64,000 bases of DNA. It comes from Polytrichum commune. Its lineage: Eukaryota > Streptophyta > Polytrichopsida > Polytrichales > Polytrichaceae. Shown piece after piece: positions 11,801-24,012 of this stretch. Under the pieces are notes generated by a model. It ran no database searches. It was not told where the DNA came from and saw only the letters and a list, made by a program, of their open reading frames with translations. How positions within the stretch are numbered: the stretch's first letter is position 1; every line of letters begins with the position of its first letter. The translations under genes were made by a program, and so were the position numbers. The stretch lies in contig OX485805.1 in NCBI GenBank assembly GCA_950295325.1, forward strand, positions 8,680,501-8,744,500, given 5' to 3'.

Positions 11801-14800
11801 CTGGGCCTTGGTCATAACATTCCAAATCTCAGTGGCCGACCTCTCCGCAACGGGTGTGGTCTCACGGTAATGCCTCACTGCAAGGTCTGCTTGAGCCGAA
11901 ATGTCTCTCTGCAAGAAATGACCTTGTGAGTTCATATAATCGGTATGGAAATTATCTATGTTGGAAGCTCTAAATGATTGAATGCATAAAACCATACCTT
12001 GTAAAGAAACTTAACGAACACATCCGCGGTCAAGGTGTACCAAGTTGGGCGACTCTCCTTTATCTTCTCGCATGCTTTGTAGTCAGATGGCGATATAAGA
12101 TCCTTGAAGGTGGACAACTCTAACCTCCCAAAAGTGCGGATTCGAAGGAGCTTGGCCGGAATGTTTGCCTTGACATAATCATGCTCGGTTGACCTGAGAA
12201 AAAATATGTGAGGAACGTAAGCTGAAAAGAATGGAAAAGAATTGAAACAAAAATGAAAAATGAATGAAAAAAATGAATGAGCTTACCAATTAATGTCGCT
12301 CATGGCATTGAGGAATATACCGGTGTATCCTCTAGGGTCAACAACAATGCAATCCACCGAGATATGCCAACTCTTGTCATCGGCGTGGTGGTTATTGATG
12401 TGTCTCCACCAAGCGGTGAGACGATGATTGCCTTCCCAGACGAAGAACATCTTTCCGGCGAAATGTGCAAGATCCGGATCCTCCTTGAGCTTGGCGTCAA
12501 ATTCTGCGGAGGCCTCTTGCCAGAGAGGGCTCCAAGAGGCCATAATGCCAGGGGGAATGGGGAGGTCCACGGGAACGTCGTTGAAAGAAGACACGTAAAG
12601 AACCCGATCACCCTCTCGGTATCCCATTACAAATTCACATTCCAAGCGCTGCACCTCAACCTCACTGATAGGACGGACGAGAGGGAGGGCTCTCAAGCGG
12701 CATAAAGGAATGGATAAGCGGGACTTACATGTTGGCTTAATCCGAAGGCGTTGGATAACACCAATGGAGTCCTCCTTTTGTGATTTCCGAAGCTCAAGCT
12801 CACACACCACGGGATCCGTGTCGGCAACTGCTTGAACGGCATCTTCGCTCATTGCGAGAGCCTAACAAAAACACAAACAATAAAACCATGCTTAGAAAGC
12901 TAGAACTCAAAAAACTTGCTTAACAAATTATTCAACAACTATCCAACTCACCTCTACTTGTAATGGGCCCTGCGAATTGAGACTCTCAACCTGCACAGCT
13001 TCAACTTCAACCGCGGGGGCCGCAAGAACAACATCCTCTCCAGATTGGGGTTGCGATTGCGCAACCTGTGAAGAGTCCATATCCTAAGAACATGGAGAAA
13101 ATGAGAATTTCACAAAGAAAAGTCAATAACTTCGTAACTATAAAGAAACAAATCCTCACAAAAACAATACAAGGCCGAGAGCAAACTACAAATGGAAATG
13201 GCCGAATGCTAAGTCAAGTGGTGAACTCTAGCACTAACTTACCTACGAATGAGAGGCCTCGGATCCGAGGCCTCTTTTCCTACCTCCTCCTTATGCACTA
13301 CCCAAAAGAAAAAGGCCGAGAGAAATCTTATGTGAACATAGCAGTTTGACTTTTCAAGCACATACATTGTCTCCAAAATGAGGCCTCGGATCCGAGGCCT
13401 CTTCACAAACCTTCTACTCATGTAGTACCCAAAACAAGAAGGCCGAGAGCAATCTTACACGAACATAACATTTTGATTTTTCTAGCATAAAATTGACACA
13501 AACATGAGGCCTCGGATCCGAGGCCTCTTCCCAAAACACATACTTATTCACTTCCCAAAACAAGAAGGCCGAGAGGATTCGAAAATGAACATAAGATTTT
13601 CATTTTTCAAGCACATACCTTGACACAAAAATGAGGCCTCGGATCCGAGGCCTCTTCACAAAGTACCTACTTATGCACTACCCAAAACAAGAGGGCCAAG
13701 CGCATTCAAAAATGAACATAACATTTTAACTTTTCATGCACATACCTTGACACAAAAATGAGGCCTCGGATCCGAGGCCTCTTCCGAATGCCCCTCCTTA
13801 TGAAATACATACTACAGAAAATGGCCGAGAGAATTAAAAAATGAACCTAACATTTTCATTCTTCAAGCACACAACCTGACTCAAAAATGAGGCCTCGGAT
13901 CCGAGGCCTCTTCCAAATGCCCCTCCTTGATGATTTTAAAACCTAACCAATTTACTTGTTACATGGCTCACGGGTGTTCACCCGTGAGGTTCACATTTGA
14001 TGATGTTCCAGGGGAGGTCACTCCATTGCCAAGTTGCATCACCAAAATGGGTCAAAATTTTCTCAAATGTTTTTGGGACGTAGATATACATGATATCTAT
14101 TACGGAATAAAATATCATGACCAAATTTGATGACCATATTTTTCTAGAAAACATACCATTTCTACCTAGAATGACGCAGAATTCAACTAAAACAATTACT
14201 AGAAAAAATGAAGATGACAAAAAATTTCAAAAAAATATACAAAAGATATAATCAATAGTTATGAATATAGAGAAAAAAAATCATAATTTTTAAAAATATT
14301 TGACATGGAGACATCTCCCCGTGATGATGCTAAATCCTACCCAAGTTACCTGTTACATGGCCCACGGGTGTTCACCCGTGGGGCACACATTTGATGATGT
14401 TAAAACCTAACCAAATTACTTGTTACATGGCCCACGGGTGTTCACCCGTGGGGCACAAGGCAGAGAGCAAGGAACCAAAAAACCAGGAAAGTTGACATTC
14501 TATTAGTTTGAGAAATCAAGAACCTCACCTCTCTCAAAACCCTACCTTTCACATACTCAAACTTACACAAATAGGAGGCTTCGGATCCGAGGCCTCTTCC
14601 CCTAGCTGGTTCTTATGCACTACAGAAAACAAGACAAGACCGAGAGCAATTGATGTGCACATAACATTTTGATTTTGCAAGCACAAACCTACCCACAAAT
14701 AAGAGGCCTCGGATCCGAGGCCTCTTCCTATGGCTCCCACTTATGCACTACACAATAGAAGAAATGGCTGATAGCAAGGAATCAAGAAAGCAAGAAAGTT

Positions 14801-17800
14801 GACATTCCATTAGTTTGAGAAATCAAGAACCTCGCCTCTCTCAAAACCCTACCTCTCACATACTCAAACTTACACAAATATGAGGCCTCGGATCCGAGGC
14901 CTCTTCCCCTAGCTGCTTCTTATGCACTACACAAAACAAGACAAGGCCGAGAGCAATTGATGTGCACATAACATTTTGATTTTTCAAGCACAAACCTACC
15001 CACAAATAAGAGGCCTCGGATCCGAGGCCTCTTCCTATGGCTCCCACTTATGCACTACACAATAGAAGAAATGGCCGATAGCAAGGAATCAAGAAAGCAA
15101 GAAAGTTGACATTCCATTAGTTTGAGAAATCAAGAACCTCGCCTCTCTCAAAACCCTACCTCTCACATACTCAAACTTACACAAACAAGAGGCCTCGGAT
15201 CCGAGGCCTCTTCACAAACCTCCTACTCATGTAGTACCCAAAACAAGAAGGCCGAGAGTAATCTTACACGAACATAACATTTTGATTTTTCTTAAATAAA
15301 ATTGACTCAAACATGAGGCCTCGGATCCGAGGCCTCTTCCCAAAACACATACTTATTCACTACCCAAAACAAGAAGGCCAAGAGCATTCAAAAATGAACA
15401 TGAGATTTTCATTTTTCAAGCACATACCTTGACACAAAAATGAGGCCTCGGATCCGAGGCCTCTTCACAAAGTACCTACTTATGCACTACCCAAAACAAG
15501 AAGGCCAAGAGCATTCAAAAATGAACATAAGATTTTCATTTTTCAAGCACATACCTTGACACAAAAATGAGGCCTCGGATCCGAGGCCTCTTCACAAAGT
15601 ACCTACTTATGCACTACCCAAAACAAGAAGGCCAAGACCATTCAAAAATGAACATAAGATTTTCATTTTTCAAGCACATACCTTGACACAAAAATGAGGC
15701 CTCGGATCCGAGGCCTCTTCCGAATGCCCCTCCTTATGAAATACATACTACAGAAAATGGCCGAGAGAATTCAAAAATGAACCTAACGTTTTGATTTTTC
15801 AAGCACAAACCTTGACACAAAAAAGAGGCCTCGGATCCGAGGCCTCTTCCCAAAGCTCCTACTTATGCACTTACCAAAACACATTTCCCCCCCCCCCCGC
15901 AGCTTCAGACCTCCATATCTTCCACGTGTGGTCTCCAAATCTAACAATCAACCACTCTTTCGTCATCTACGTGAAATGTAGATGCCGATGGACACCTCAC
16001 TTGCCCCATTTGGGCAAAAATCAAGGAAGTTATGCCTGTTTAAACATTCGCAGTCCCGGGAGCCACTCCCAGGGGACTGCTGATCGAGGGCACTAAAAGG
16101 AGGCCTCGGATCCGAGGCCTCATTTTCAAACTAGTGTACATACTCAAAAACAAGCAAAGTGCCTCATTCATACAAGCTATACGTTGAATCAAAAAACCTC
16201 AAGTGGCCTCGGCTGAGAGGCCTCGGATCCGAGGGCTCACACACAAAGTAATTTACGTACTCCAAACCAACCATAGTGCCTCATCCGTACACTAGTTTTG
16301 GAACACATAAAAGAGGCCTCGGATCCGAGGCCTCTTCTCCTAGCTTCTACATATGCACTTAACAAAACACATTTCCCCCCCCCGGCAGCTTCAGACCTCC
16401 ATATCTTCCACGTGTGGTCTCCGAATCTAACAATCAACCACTCTATCGTCATCTACGTGAAATGTAGATGCCGATGGACACCTCACTTGCCCCATTTGGG
16501 CAAAAATCAAGGAAGTTATGCCTGTTTGAACATTCGCAGTCCCGGGAGCCACTCCCTGGGGACTGCTGATCGAGGGCACTAAAAGGAGGCCTCGGATCCG
16601 AGGCCTCATTTTCAAACTAGTTTACATACTCAAAAACAAGCAAAGTGCCTCATTCATACAAGCTATACGTTGAATCAAAAAACCTCAAGTGGCCTCGGCC
16701 GAGAGGCCTCGGATCCGAGGCCTTACACACAAACTAGTTTACATACTCAAAACCAACCAAAGTGCCTCTTCCGTACACTTGTTTTGGAACACATAAGAGA
16801 GGCCTCGGATCCGAGGCCTCATTCACAAACTAGTTTACATACTCAAAACAAACCAAAGTGCCTCATCCGTACACATGTTTTGGAACACATAAAAGAGGCC
16901 TCGGATCCGAGGCCTCATTCACAAACTAGTTTACATCCTCAAAAACAAGCAAAGTGCCTCATTCATACAAGTTATACTTTGAATCAAAAAACCTCAAGTG
17001 GCCTCGGCCGAGAGGCCTCGGATCCGAGGCCTTACACACAAACTAGTTTACATACTCAAAACCAACCAAAGTGCCTCTTCCGTACACTTGTTTTGGAACA
17101 CATAAGAGAGGCCTCGGATCCGAGGCCTCATTCACAAACTAGTTTACATACTCAAAACAAACCAAAGTGCCTCATCCGTACACATGTTTTGGAACACATA
17201 AAAGAGGCCTCGGATCCGAGGCCTCATTCACAAACTAGTTTACATCCTCAAAAACAAGCAAAGTGCCTCATTCATACAAGTTATACTTTGAATCAAAAAA
17301 CCTCAAGTGGCCTCGGCCGAGAGGCCTCGGATCCGAGGCCTTACACACAAACTAGTTTACATACTCAAAACCAACCAAAGTGCCTCTTCCGTACACTTGT
17401 TTTGGAACACATAAAAGAGGCCTCGGATCCGAGGCCTCATTCACAAACTAGTTTACATACTCAAAACCAACCAAAGTGCCTCTTCTCTACACTTGTTTTG
17501 GAACACATAAAAGAGGCCTCGGATCCGAGGCCTCATTCACAAACTAGTTTACATCCTCAAAAACAAGCAAAGTGCCTCATTCATACAAGTTATACTTTGA
17601 ATCAAAAAACCTCAAGTGGCCTCGGCCGAGAGGCCTCGGATCCGAGGCCTCACACACAAACTAGTTTACATACTCAGAACCAACCAAAGTGCCTCATAAA
17701 GACATGCCTAACCAAGTTACTTGTTACATGGCCCACGGGCGTTCGCCCGTGGGGCACAAGGCAGAGAGCAAGGAATCAAAAATGGAAGAAAGTTGACATT

Positions 17801-19391
17801 CCATTAGTTTGAGAAATCAAGAACCTCGCCTCTCTCAAAACCCTACCTCTCACATACTCAAACTTACACAAATATGAGGCCTCGGATCCGAGGCCTCTTG
17901 CCCTAGCTCGTTCTTGTGCACTACACAAAACAAGACAAGGCCGAGAGCAATTGATGTGCACATAACATTTTGATTTTTCAAGCACAAACCTACCCACAAA
18001 TAAGAGGCCTCGGATCCGAGGCCTCTTCCTATGGCTCCCACTTATGCACTACACAATAGAAGAAATGGCCGAGAGCAAGGAATCAAGAAAGCAAGAAAGT
18101 TGACATTCTATTAGGTTGAGAAATCAAGAACCTCACCTCCCTCAAAACCCTACCTCTCACATACTCAAACTTACACAAATATGAGGCCTCGGATCCGAGG
18201 CCTCTTGCCCTAGCTCGTTCTTGTGCACTACACAAAACGAGACAAGGCCGAGAGCAACATGATGTGCACATAACCTTTTGATTTTTCAAGCACAAACATA
18301 CCTTTCCTAACATGTTCCTAAACCCAAATCAAGACAAGGCCGAAAGCAAGTCAAGCTGATATTCCAAATACTATGAGAAATCAAGGTGATAGAAAGCAAA
18401 AACGTTGGCAAACATAGCTTGGCCGAGATCCCGACACCTTACCAGAATTTGGAGTATGCCCTCCACTGAAGCCCCTATATTGGCGCCACTATCTTCCGAG
18501 GTCCCGTCCTCTGTCGGCGATATTGGAGTGCTTCTCGAATCTCCGAGGTTTACTTGCGCCATTCCTCTCCCGCGGCCACGCCCTCGCCTTGATGTTTGTT
18601 GTGTTCCGCCCGCCTTGCTTCGCAGAAATCTTGAAGCAGGGGTCACAACATCCACACTTAGGGTTTCTGCGCATGGGTCTCCTCCTTCAGCTCTTTCGCG
18701 GCCTCCCAACAAATTTGATTTCAGATCTTCCTTTGCCGCTTTCCTCTTGGACGCCTTCATTTTTTCTCTTGCTTGAATCGTTGGTTGTCCCGACATCGGT
18801 TCTCGCTCTTCTAACGCCTTCTCAATTTGTTGTGCTACCTCCTTGTTGTCTTCTTCATAGATATTTCCACTATCTCCACTCCCCCCCTCTTCCTATATTT
18901 AAGATAAAACAATGTTTATAACAATGATGACAAACCATAATATCTAAAAGAAAAGTTGTTTCACAGTTGAATATGTTCTACCATTTTCATTATGTGCTCA
19001 AACAACTGAATATATGGAGAACCCGAAGAATACGTACGACACTTGTAGAGTTTGTCTCTTCGCGTGAGTCCTCTTGGATGCTGTCGTTTCCCAACTCCTC
19101 CACTTCTGCCATTGGTTGCGCTTTACTTCCGTCCGCCTCTTCTACAATCGGTGATAAATGAAAAGGCCGAATCCCACAGTCTAACCTCCACGAAGGTTTC
19201 CGCAGGTCCTTTATGCTTTGGCTCAAATCCTCGGGCGTCCCACGGCCCTCAATTGGCGCTTTCCTTGCCTGTGACTTTTGTGTCCTCACTGTCTTTCTCT
19301 TCTTATCAGTGTAATGTGTAGACGATCGCCTCCTCTTCTTTTTCTTAGATGGTTCCGTTGTCGGAGGTTGTGAATTGCCTATTTCCTTCAT
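8880..19391 (-). CDS. ParB-like / beta-class DNA methyltransferase-like protein, 13 exons (one in-frame TAG)
   Basis: I built this from 13 exons: 19391-19038, 18892-18443, 13083-12952, 12861-12287, 12193-11998, 11908-11711, 11609-11391, 11309-11068, 10976-10289, 10195-9860, 9753-9495, 9398-9200, 9102-8880. All introns are GT-AG, phases agree, and the total is 4071 nt (1356 codons plus stop). Residues 1-262 are disordered, with a KKKKRRR nuclear-signal-like run and an RGRGRGRG tract. Residues about 360-480 have IPLCRLRALPLVRP then VWEGNHRLTAW, resembling the ParB/Srx fold. Exon 9 is a Pro/Ser linker with PRRKGKAKK. About 1035-1240 look like a beta-class methyltransferase: DLLFADIPENLP at the D-P-P-Y site, then KHP, then DWQCGVGGS and ALESD as the AdoMet site. 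Exon 7 holds a TAG (11397-11399, codon 706) where the homologue at 51231 has Trp. Joining exons 1-2 to the rest across the palindrome intron is inference from phase and repeated layout; they could be a separate gene. No homology search was possible. Confidence 0.7.
9768..9825. repeat. ATTGAA/AATG simple repeat in intron 10
   Basis: A purine-rich low-complexity run of AATTGAAATG-type units lies within the intron between exons 10 and 11 of the methyltransferase-like gene. Confidence 0.75.
13966..13990. repeat. Minor palindrome CTCACGGGTG-TT-CACCCGTGAG and three relatives
   Basis: A different 22-nt inverted repeat sits within the array: 10-bp arms around TT. Relatives lie near 14363-14385, 14432-14455 and 17730-17752. 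Arms read CTCACGGGTG here, CCCACGGGTG at 14363 and 14432, and CCCACGGGCG at 17730, with the right arm changed to match in every case. Confidence 0.9.
15891..16098 (-). repeat. LTR fragment inside palindrome array 1
   Basis: About 205 bp from the middle of the chromovirus LTR, closest to the diverged solo LTR at 1049-1989 (same CAGCTTCAGACC... and GGGAGCCACTCCCAGG phrases, same strand), lies within the array preceded by a C run. A second near-identical copy is at 16374-16580. Confidence 0.85.
16374..16580 (-). repeat. Second LTR fragment inside palindrome array 1
   Basis: Near-duplicate of 15891-16098 with only a few differences, also followed by GGGCACTAAAAGGAGGCC and the next palindrome. 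It was therefore probably copied together with array units and not inserted twice. Confidence 0.85.
16671..17640. repeat. 309-bp higher-order repeat in array 1
   Basis: Blocks starting TGAATCAAAAAACCTC recur at 16671, 16980, 17289 and 17598, exactly 309 bp apart. Each block contains three main palindromes plus one CCTCGGCCGAGAGG variant. Because 309 is a multiple of 3, one frame stays open for 380 codons; it is a by-product of the period. Confidence 0.92.
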
Positions 19392-19710
19392 GTGTTCAAC
19401 CCTCCCGCAATTCAGACCTATTCGCTCTATTTCCTTTCCACAACCTCACCACATCAAACTCACACATTGGAAAGAAAGTGAGCAATCGCATTCTTCTCAG
19501 TATATAATTGCAATACCTCCCGATGGGAGGCGCGCTTTACTATCTGACAACCATCTTTATAATTAGGGGTATTTTTTTTTAGGATGCCTGACAGTTTTGT
19601 CTCCTTCCTGATATTCATGCGTATTTGTTTATAACTTCATCGTCATCACCATTCTCCTTCTCTATGCATCTTTGCATCTTTGTTCCTTCACGTTTGCTTT
19701 CTCTGCCTTC
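19392..19710. promoter_or_regulatory. Bidirectional promoter region, element A
   Basis: Only 319 bp separate the start codons of the methyltransferase-like gene (-) and the transposase (+). The segment holds AGTATATAATTG near 19498-19509 and TTTATAATTAGG near 19555-19566 as possible TATA elements. Assignment to one direction is not possible from sequence alone. Confidence 0.45.
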
Positions 19711-22700
19711 ATGGCTTCCACCTCAATTCTTCCTCCCGTCTCTGAGATGGCCGAACTTCGTTCACATGGCATCGGGGTCCCTATTATATTCCCCATTGGT
19801 GCACAAGGTATTGTTGTTGTCTCGGAGCTTCATCTTAGCATTAGGTTCTCTTTGAAAGCTAGTACAATATGGGTAGAGCGTGAGATCTACCATCCTGATA
19901 CTGGATTGCTCGTTCATACCTTCCATGAGACCTCCAAGATAACTGACAATGGCAATGTAGTGTGGGAGCTTGGCGCGGGAAAGTATAGGGTTTGTGGCTG
20001 GCCAGATTCTCAGATGGAAGTGTCAACAGAAATCCTTCCTCCTCTTCGATCATCCACTGTTGCCTTTAGCACACCCCCCGTAATAAGCGTCAAGACCGAG
20101 CCTGGTGTAGACAACGTTATAGACTTGTCTGATTCTTCGAGTGAAGATGTACCAGTGTATAAGGTTGCTGTCCATGATTCCCCTCATTTGTTTCCCTTTG
20201 CATCCTACATAACGCCTTCTCCATCTAGCTCTGTCCCTTCAACTCCTTCGGTCCCTACGTCTAAACCTCCTCAAACTATTGTTCAATGTCTTCGTCGTCT
20301 TGGCTCTATGCCCGGTAGTAAGAACGTCCTCAAGAAAATAGATTACGATAAAATCAAAATCCAAGAAGTTAATCACCTTCCCCCTCGTTTCGATGGCACC
20401 CAGTTATTTGTCCTCCCTGCAGCAGAAGTCTCTTCATCTCAAACCAGGGCCAAGTCGTTGGACGGCATGGACAAGCAATATGATGGCCATGTTTGGACTA
20501 AGACTCAAACCACCAACATTACAAACGACGTTGGCCTTGCATTTCGTTCCTCTACCTGTGTTGGCCATCTCCAATGCCAAAACCCGAGTTGTGATTACCT
20601 TCAACGCGCCCATCGTACCTCTAAGGTCAATGACACAGAATTTGAAGGTTTCACTAAAGATCCTTTCCGTCTCTCTGGCATTGTGCCATCCGGATCTACT
20701 CTTGTCTGCAGGATCTGTAAAGAGCCTCCCAAATGCATTGCACTATGCGAGGCCAAAATCTTCTACGTCCATGGGAAGGAGTCATCCCAAAGAGCCTGCA
20801 TTCATCTCGGTTCTCATCAACATCCAGTGAAGGTTGGAGACTGCAGAGACAGTCGGAAGCGTATCAATGCACTTCTTGAGGAGCACGTTGAACGTACGCC
20901 TCAAGCCACCCATAGCAAGATCGTCCTTGAAGCTAGCAAGGACATTGTTGGTGAGTTTCTCCTTTCTGGCGATAATGACACACACCGTCTCTTCTCTTTA
21001 AAAGAGCTTGAACCTGTTTTTGAGAGCTGTAGAGAGTTGAATTCCCCAAACCTTCGCTCTAAGGTTACCTCTTTCAAATATTTGCGGAGGTTTGGTGTTA
21101 TGGATGGCATCGCAAAGCTCCGAGGCGTTAGCAATTGGGCCTACGTCCAACGGAACCAATTCCCAGGACAAGGTGACGATACAGACAAGGTGTTCGTCTT
21201 CAAGATGTCGGAGGTTGGTCCTGGAAGTGGAGTGGATTTGGTTCGTCGGATGCAACCGGGTGGGGACCTGGAGAACGCGTGGATGATGTCCGATCACGTG
21301 AAACGGGTCAAAGGGTGGACCACCATGGCCGCTCATGTGTACGATGGGACTTATCAACGGGTCATGACCATTTCATGTTGTGATTTCCAATCGGAGGATA
21401 AGGATGCCCAAGTTCTCTTCTGGCAGAACCTCAACCACGTCATGGCCCGACACGGTATCCCACATCCAAACTTTATAGGCTTCATGGCGGACAGTGCCCA
21501 AGCCAATTGGAACGCTGTTCGCATTGTATATGGTTCGGGGGATCCCAAAGTTCCAATGGAGGGTCGTGAGCGCACTTGTTTTTTCCATTGGAAACAATCG
21601 CTCGAAAAACATACGAAATCGTATATAAAGCATGAGTTACAAGACCAACATAGACATCTTTGCCTTCAATATCGAAATGCGTCATCTATGGAAGAGGCTG
21701 AGACTAGGTACCTAGCTATCAAGGCTTGGTGGGCGTCATCGAATTGTACAAGTGAGGACGGTCTCAAGCATCTTCAGCTCTGGCTTGCTTTTTGGCACTT
21801 CCGCTACCTTCAATGGGGTGGTTTCATGGAACTGGTACATCTCCTTCATAATTCATTATTGGTTTTTCTTGGATTCGATTTCCTCTCTCTGTACATTTAT
21901 ATTAATACTTGATTTCTCCAATCAGGAAAAGGTTTTAACCCAAGACCAATTGGCCGAGATGCCGTCGTGCAATCTTGCGGAGTCCGTCCACAACAAATGG
22001 CTTCAAGCCTCCGGCAACAAGGGTGGAGATCTATACGTGGCTACGGTTGACGACTACATTCGCGCCTTCTTACAAGTTGTTGCATACTACCAGTTCCTTA
22101 AAGGTGGAATTGGCGGAGATGGTCCAAGCAAAGAAGAACTAAAGCTCAGGGGTGCTCAACGTCGAGCTCAGCGTACTGGCGACCCCACAGTGTTGCAGAA
22201 GGTCTTGCTTGACATGTCCGGTGGGGAAGAATTTTGCACTCGCGATCCACACCTTGAGGGCGCCGAGGTGTTTGGATCGCAGAAGCGAAGATCAGACACT
22301 CCAATTGGTGATGATGGCGAGACCCACCGCCCCGATACCGTGAACTTCTCTCGCCCTCCCCCCGGTAAGCGTGTCACTCGATCTCAACCAGAAACACTAC
22401 CCACTATCATTGAGGAGTCTTCCCCCTCTGTACAAGAGGTTCAAGTGCCTTCACCTGCAGGACTTGGTTTCCAGCGTGTCACTGCCGTGCAAGAAACCAA
22501 AGTAGATGTCTCTCTTTGGCATATTGCCCGCATACCCTATACGTCTGGGAAGTCTTGTTGGGCTAATCATGCGGGCACGAAGAAGAAGTGCACCGCAAGA
22601 ATCGTCACTAATAATAAGAGCGTCCCTGCGCCGACCTACACCGGTATGTGGCATCATTACAAACTCCAATCTATGAAGCGCACGGACTTTGTCTTTTGCC

Positions 22701-23383
22701 CCGACGACATTGAGCGTTGCGTGAAGGGCCCTCGTCGGAAATGGGTCATGCCGTTCTCTGCTCATGACCAGAAGCCTCCTATTCCCCCAATCTGGCCCGT
22801 GAAGATTGGTACCAACCTCACCCGCTCGGATATCTTCGCCCTTGAGAACGCAGGTTTTCAACTCCCACCAAAGGAGCGCATCACACCGACTCAACTCTTC
22901 ACCAACTCTGCTCCCCCGCTGGATATGTCTGGAATCCGTGTTCCAGAAAACCCCGACATGATCCCTCCGACAAGATTGTCCAAGCTTGTTCGGCGATCCA
23001 GTAGCGCACCTTCGGCAAAGCAGAGGCAGATGGTGGCCTCTGCTGAAGCTATGCATGGTACCGTTATGAAGTTAACTATGATCCCTCAACCGGGATTTGG
23101 TTGCATTATCACACTGCAGTCCAAATCAGAACCCCAACCACCGATCTACCAAGTGACAGTCAGTTCTCTTCCAGAGTGCAACTGCGCATTTTTCTTGGAT
23201 ATGATTTCCAAGTTCAGCCGCAAACGAAATTCTTATTTGAATTGTAAGCATTTGTATTACATTTTCATCAAGGTTTCTAATTTGGATGCGGAAGTGAATT
23301 TGTTCATTCACGCCCCGACATTTAGCTTCAACGAAGTCAAACTCATCCTCGAAGGGGGTCTTTTGACAAAGTCTACTTCTTAG
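19711..23383 (+). CDS. MULE-type transposase with SWIM zinc finger, element A
   Basis: Two exons, 19711-21834 and 21926-23383, are joined across a 91-bp GT-AG intron in frame, giving about 1193 residues. The start at 19711 (ATGGCT) has a good plant context; alignment with the homologue at 62553 begins at the later ATG 19747. An N-terminal Cys/His region (C-x2-C then RACIHLGSHQHPV, residues about 333-371) looks like a MULE DNA-binding zinc finger. The catalytic core shows YDGTYQRVMTISCC (about 545), FMADSAQANW (about 590) and ERTCFFHW (about 618), the usual MULE DDE surroundings. The C-terminus has a SWIM signature, CNC...CKHLYY (about 1125-1150). It probably mobilises element A. I see no stop or frameshift, so it may be active. 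Confidence 0.88.
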
Positions 23384-23467
23384 GATTTATCTCAGCCTAG
23401 CAGTACTTTGGGCTATGATATATGTGTCCATTTCTGGACCTCTTGTGAAGCAATAATTGATTGATAT

Positions 23468-23473
23468 AATAAA
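23468..23473 (+). terminator. AATAAA-type polyadenylation signal, transposase A
   Basis: AATAAA lies 85 bp past the transposase stop codon and 72 bp before the 3' end of the convergent small gene. Confidence 0.4.
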
Positions 23474-23544
23474 GGTATAATCTCAATGATTATTTTTATT
23501 TGCTTCAAAATTTTGTATTACAATGCTTCCTATGTCTATCAACT

Positions 23545-24012
23545 CTATTTCCGTTTTGCATACTTCTTAGATGATTGCGAGGGAGGTGGACCCGGTCGAA
23601 GCAAATCCATATAAGAAATTGTCTTATCTCTCTTTCGATCCTTCAGCGGAAGATGATGCGGCGTCATTCCTCTCATCCGTTCGCGAAATGAAAGAGACTT
23701 CGAAGATTCCCCTTCCACCTTCACCTCCTCCTCCGTTTCGTTCGATTTGTCTTCATCTAAATCAACATCCTTCTCCGGCACATCTTCCTGCCTTTTTTCC
23801 TTTTTCTCATATTGTTTTTGCTCCTCCTGCACCCTCCACCTCCATGCTTGTGTAGACTGCGAAAATGGAGTCAGCTCGTAGTCATCACTACTTTGATTTC
23901 CAGCAGCAAACTCAAATTCCGGCGATGGATTAAATGGAATATGAGGATCTCCTAGACTTCTAATTTCCTTCTCCCATCCTAATCCAGCAAACATGTCTCT
24001 CTCATCTCCCAT
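23545..24012 (-). CDS. Small charged protein of element A, function unknown
   Basis: A single open frame of about 155 codons from ATG 24012 (MGDERDMFAGLGWEKEIRSL). The middle (QEEQKQYEKKEKR, then an Asp/Glu-rich stretch) is predicted to be helical or disordered. The C-terminus is basic (KDRKRDKT, KKYAKRK) with a PGPPP turn. It is convergent with the transposase, 161 bp apart, inside the right terminal repeat. It may be an accessory protein of the element, but I do not recognise the family and no second copy is visible in the window. Confidence 0.55.
   Translation of the reverse strand: MGDERDMFAGLGWEKEIRSLGDPHIPFNPSPEFEFAAGNQSSDDYELTPFSQSTQAWRWRVQEEQKQYEKKEKRQEDVPEKDVDLDEDKSNETEEEVKVEGESSKSLSFRERMRGMTPHHLPLKDRKRDKTISYMDLLRPGPPPSQSSKKYAKRK

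Larger units (their letters stand above)
13252..18205. repeat. Palindrome array 1 (half-site GAGGCCTCGG), intron 2 of element A gene
   Basis: About 33 copies of a 22-nt perfect palindrome: half-site GAGGCCTCGG, centre AT, then the reverse complement. Spacing is mostly 95-130 bp. Spacers carry semi-conserved phrases such as GGCCGAGAGCAA and CACTACCCAAAACAAGA. Only a few copies are imperfect (for example near 14578 and 16218). The array fills the 5.36-kb intron between exons 2 (ends 18443) and 3 (starts 13083) of the gene above. The centre is a BamHI-type hexamer, GGATCC. Confidence 0.95.

Noticed and set aside
16670-17812. 380-codon open frame rich in SDPRPHSQTSLH-type repeats
   Set aside because: It comes from the 309-bp higher-order repeat, whose length is a multiple of three. 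The protein is only a translation of palindrome units and spacers, with no start context or splice logic.
13252-18205. CRISPR-like regular repeats
   Set aside because: Repeats are perfect palindromes with spacers that are themselves similar to each other, in a spliced eukaryotic context with no cas genes.
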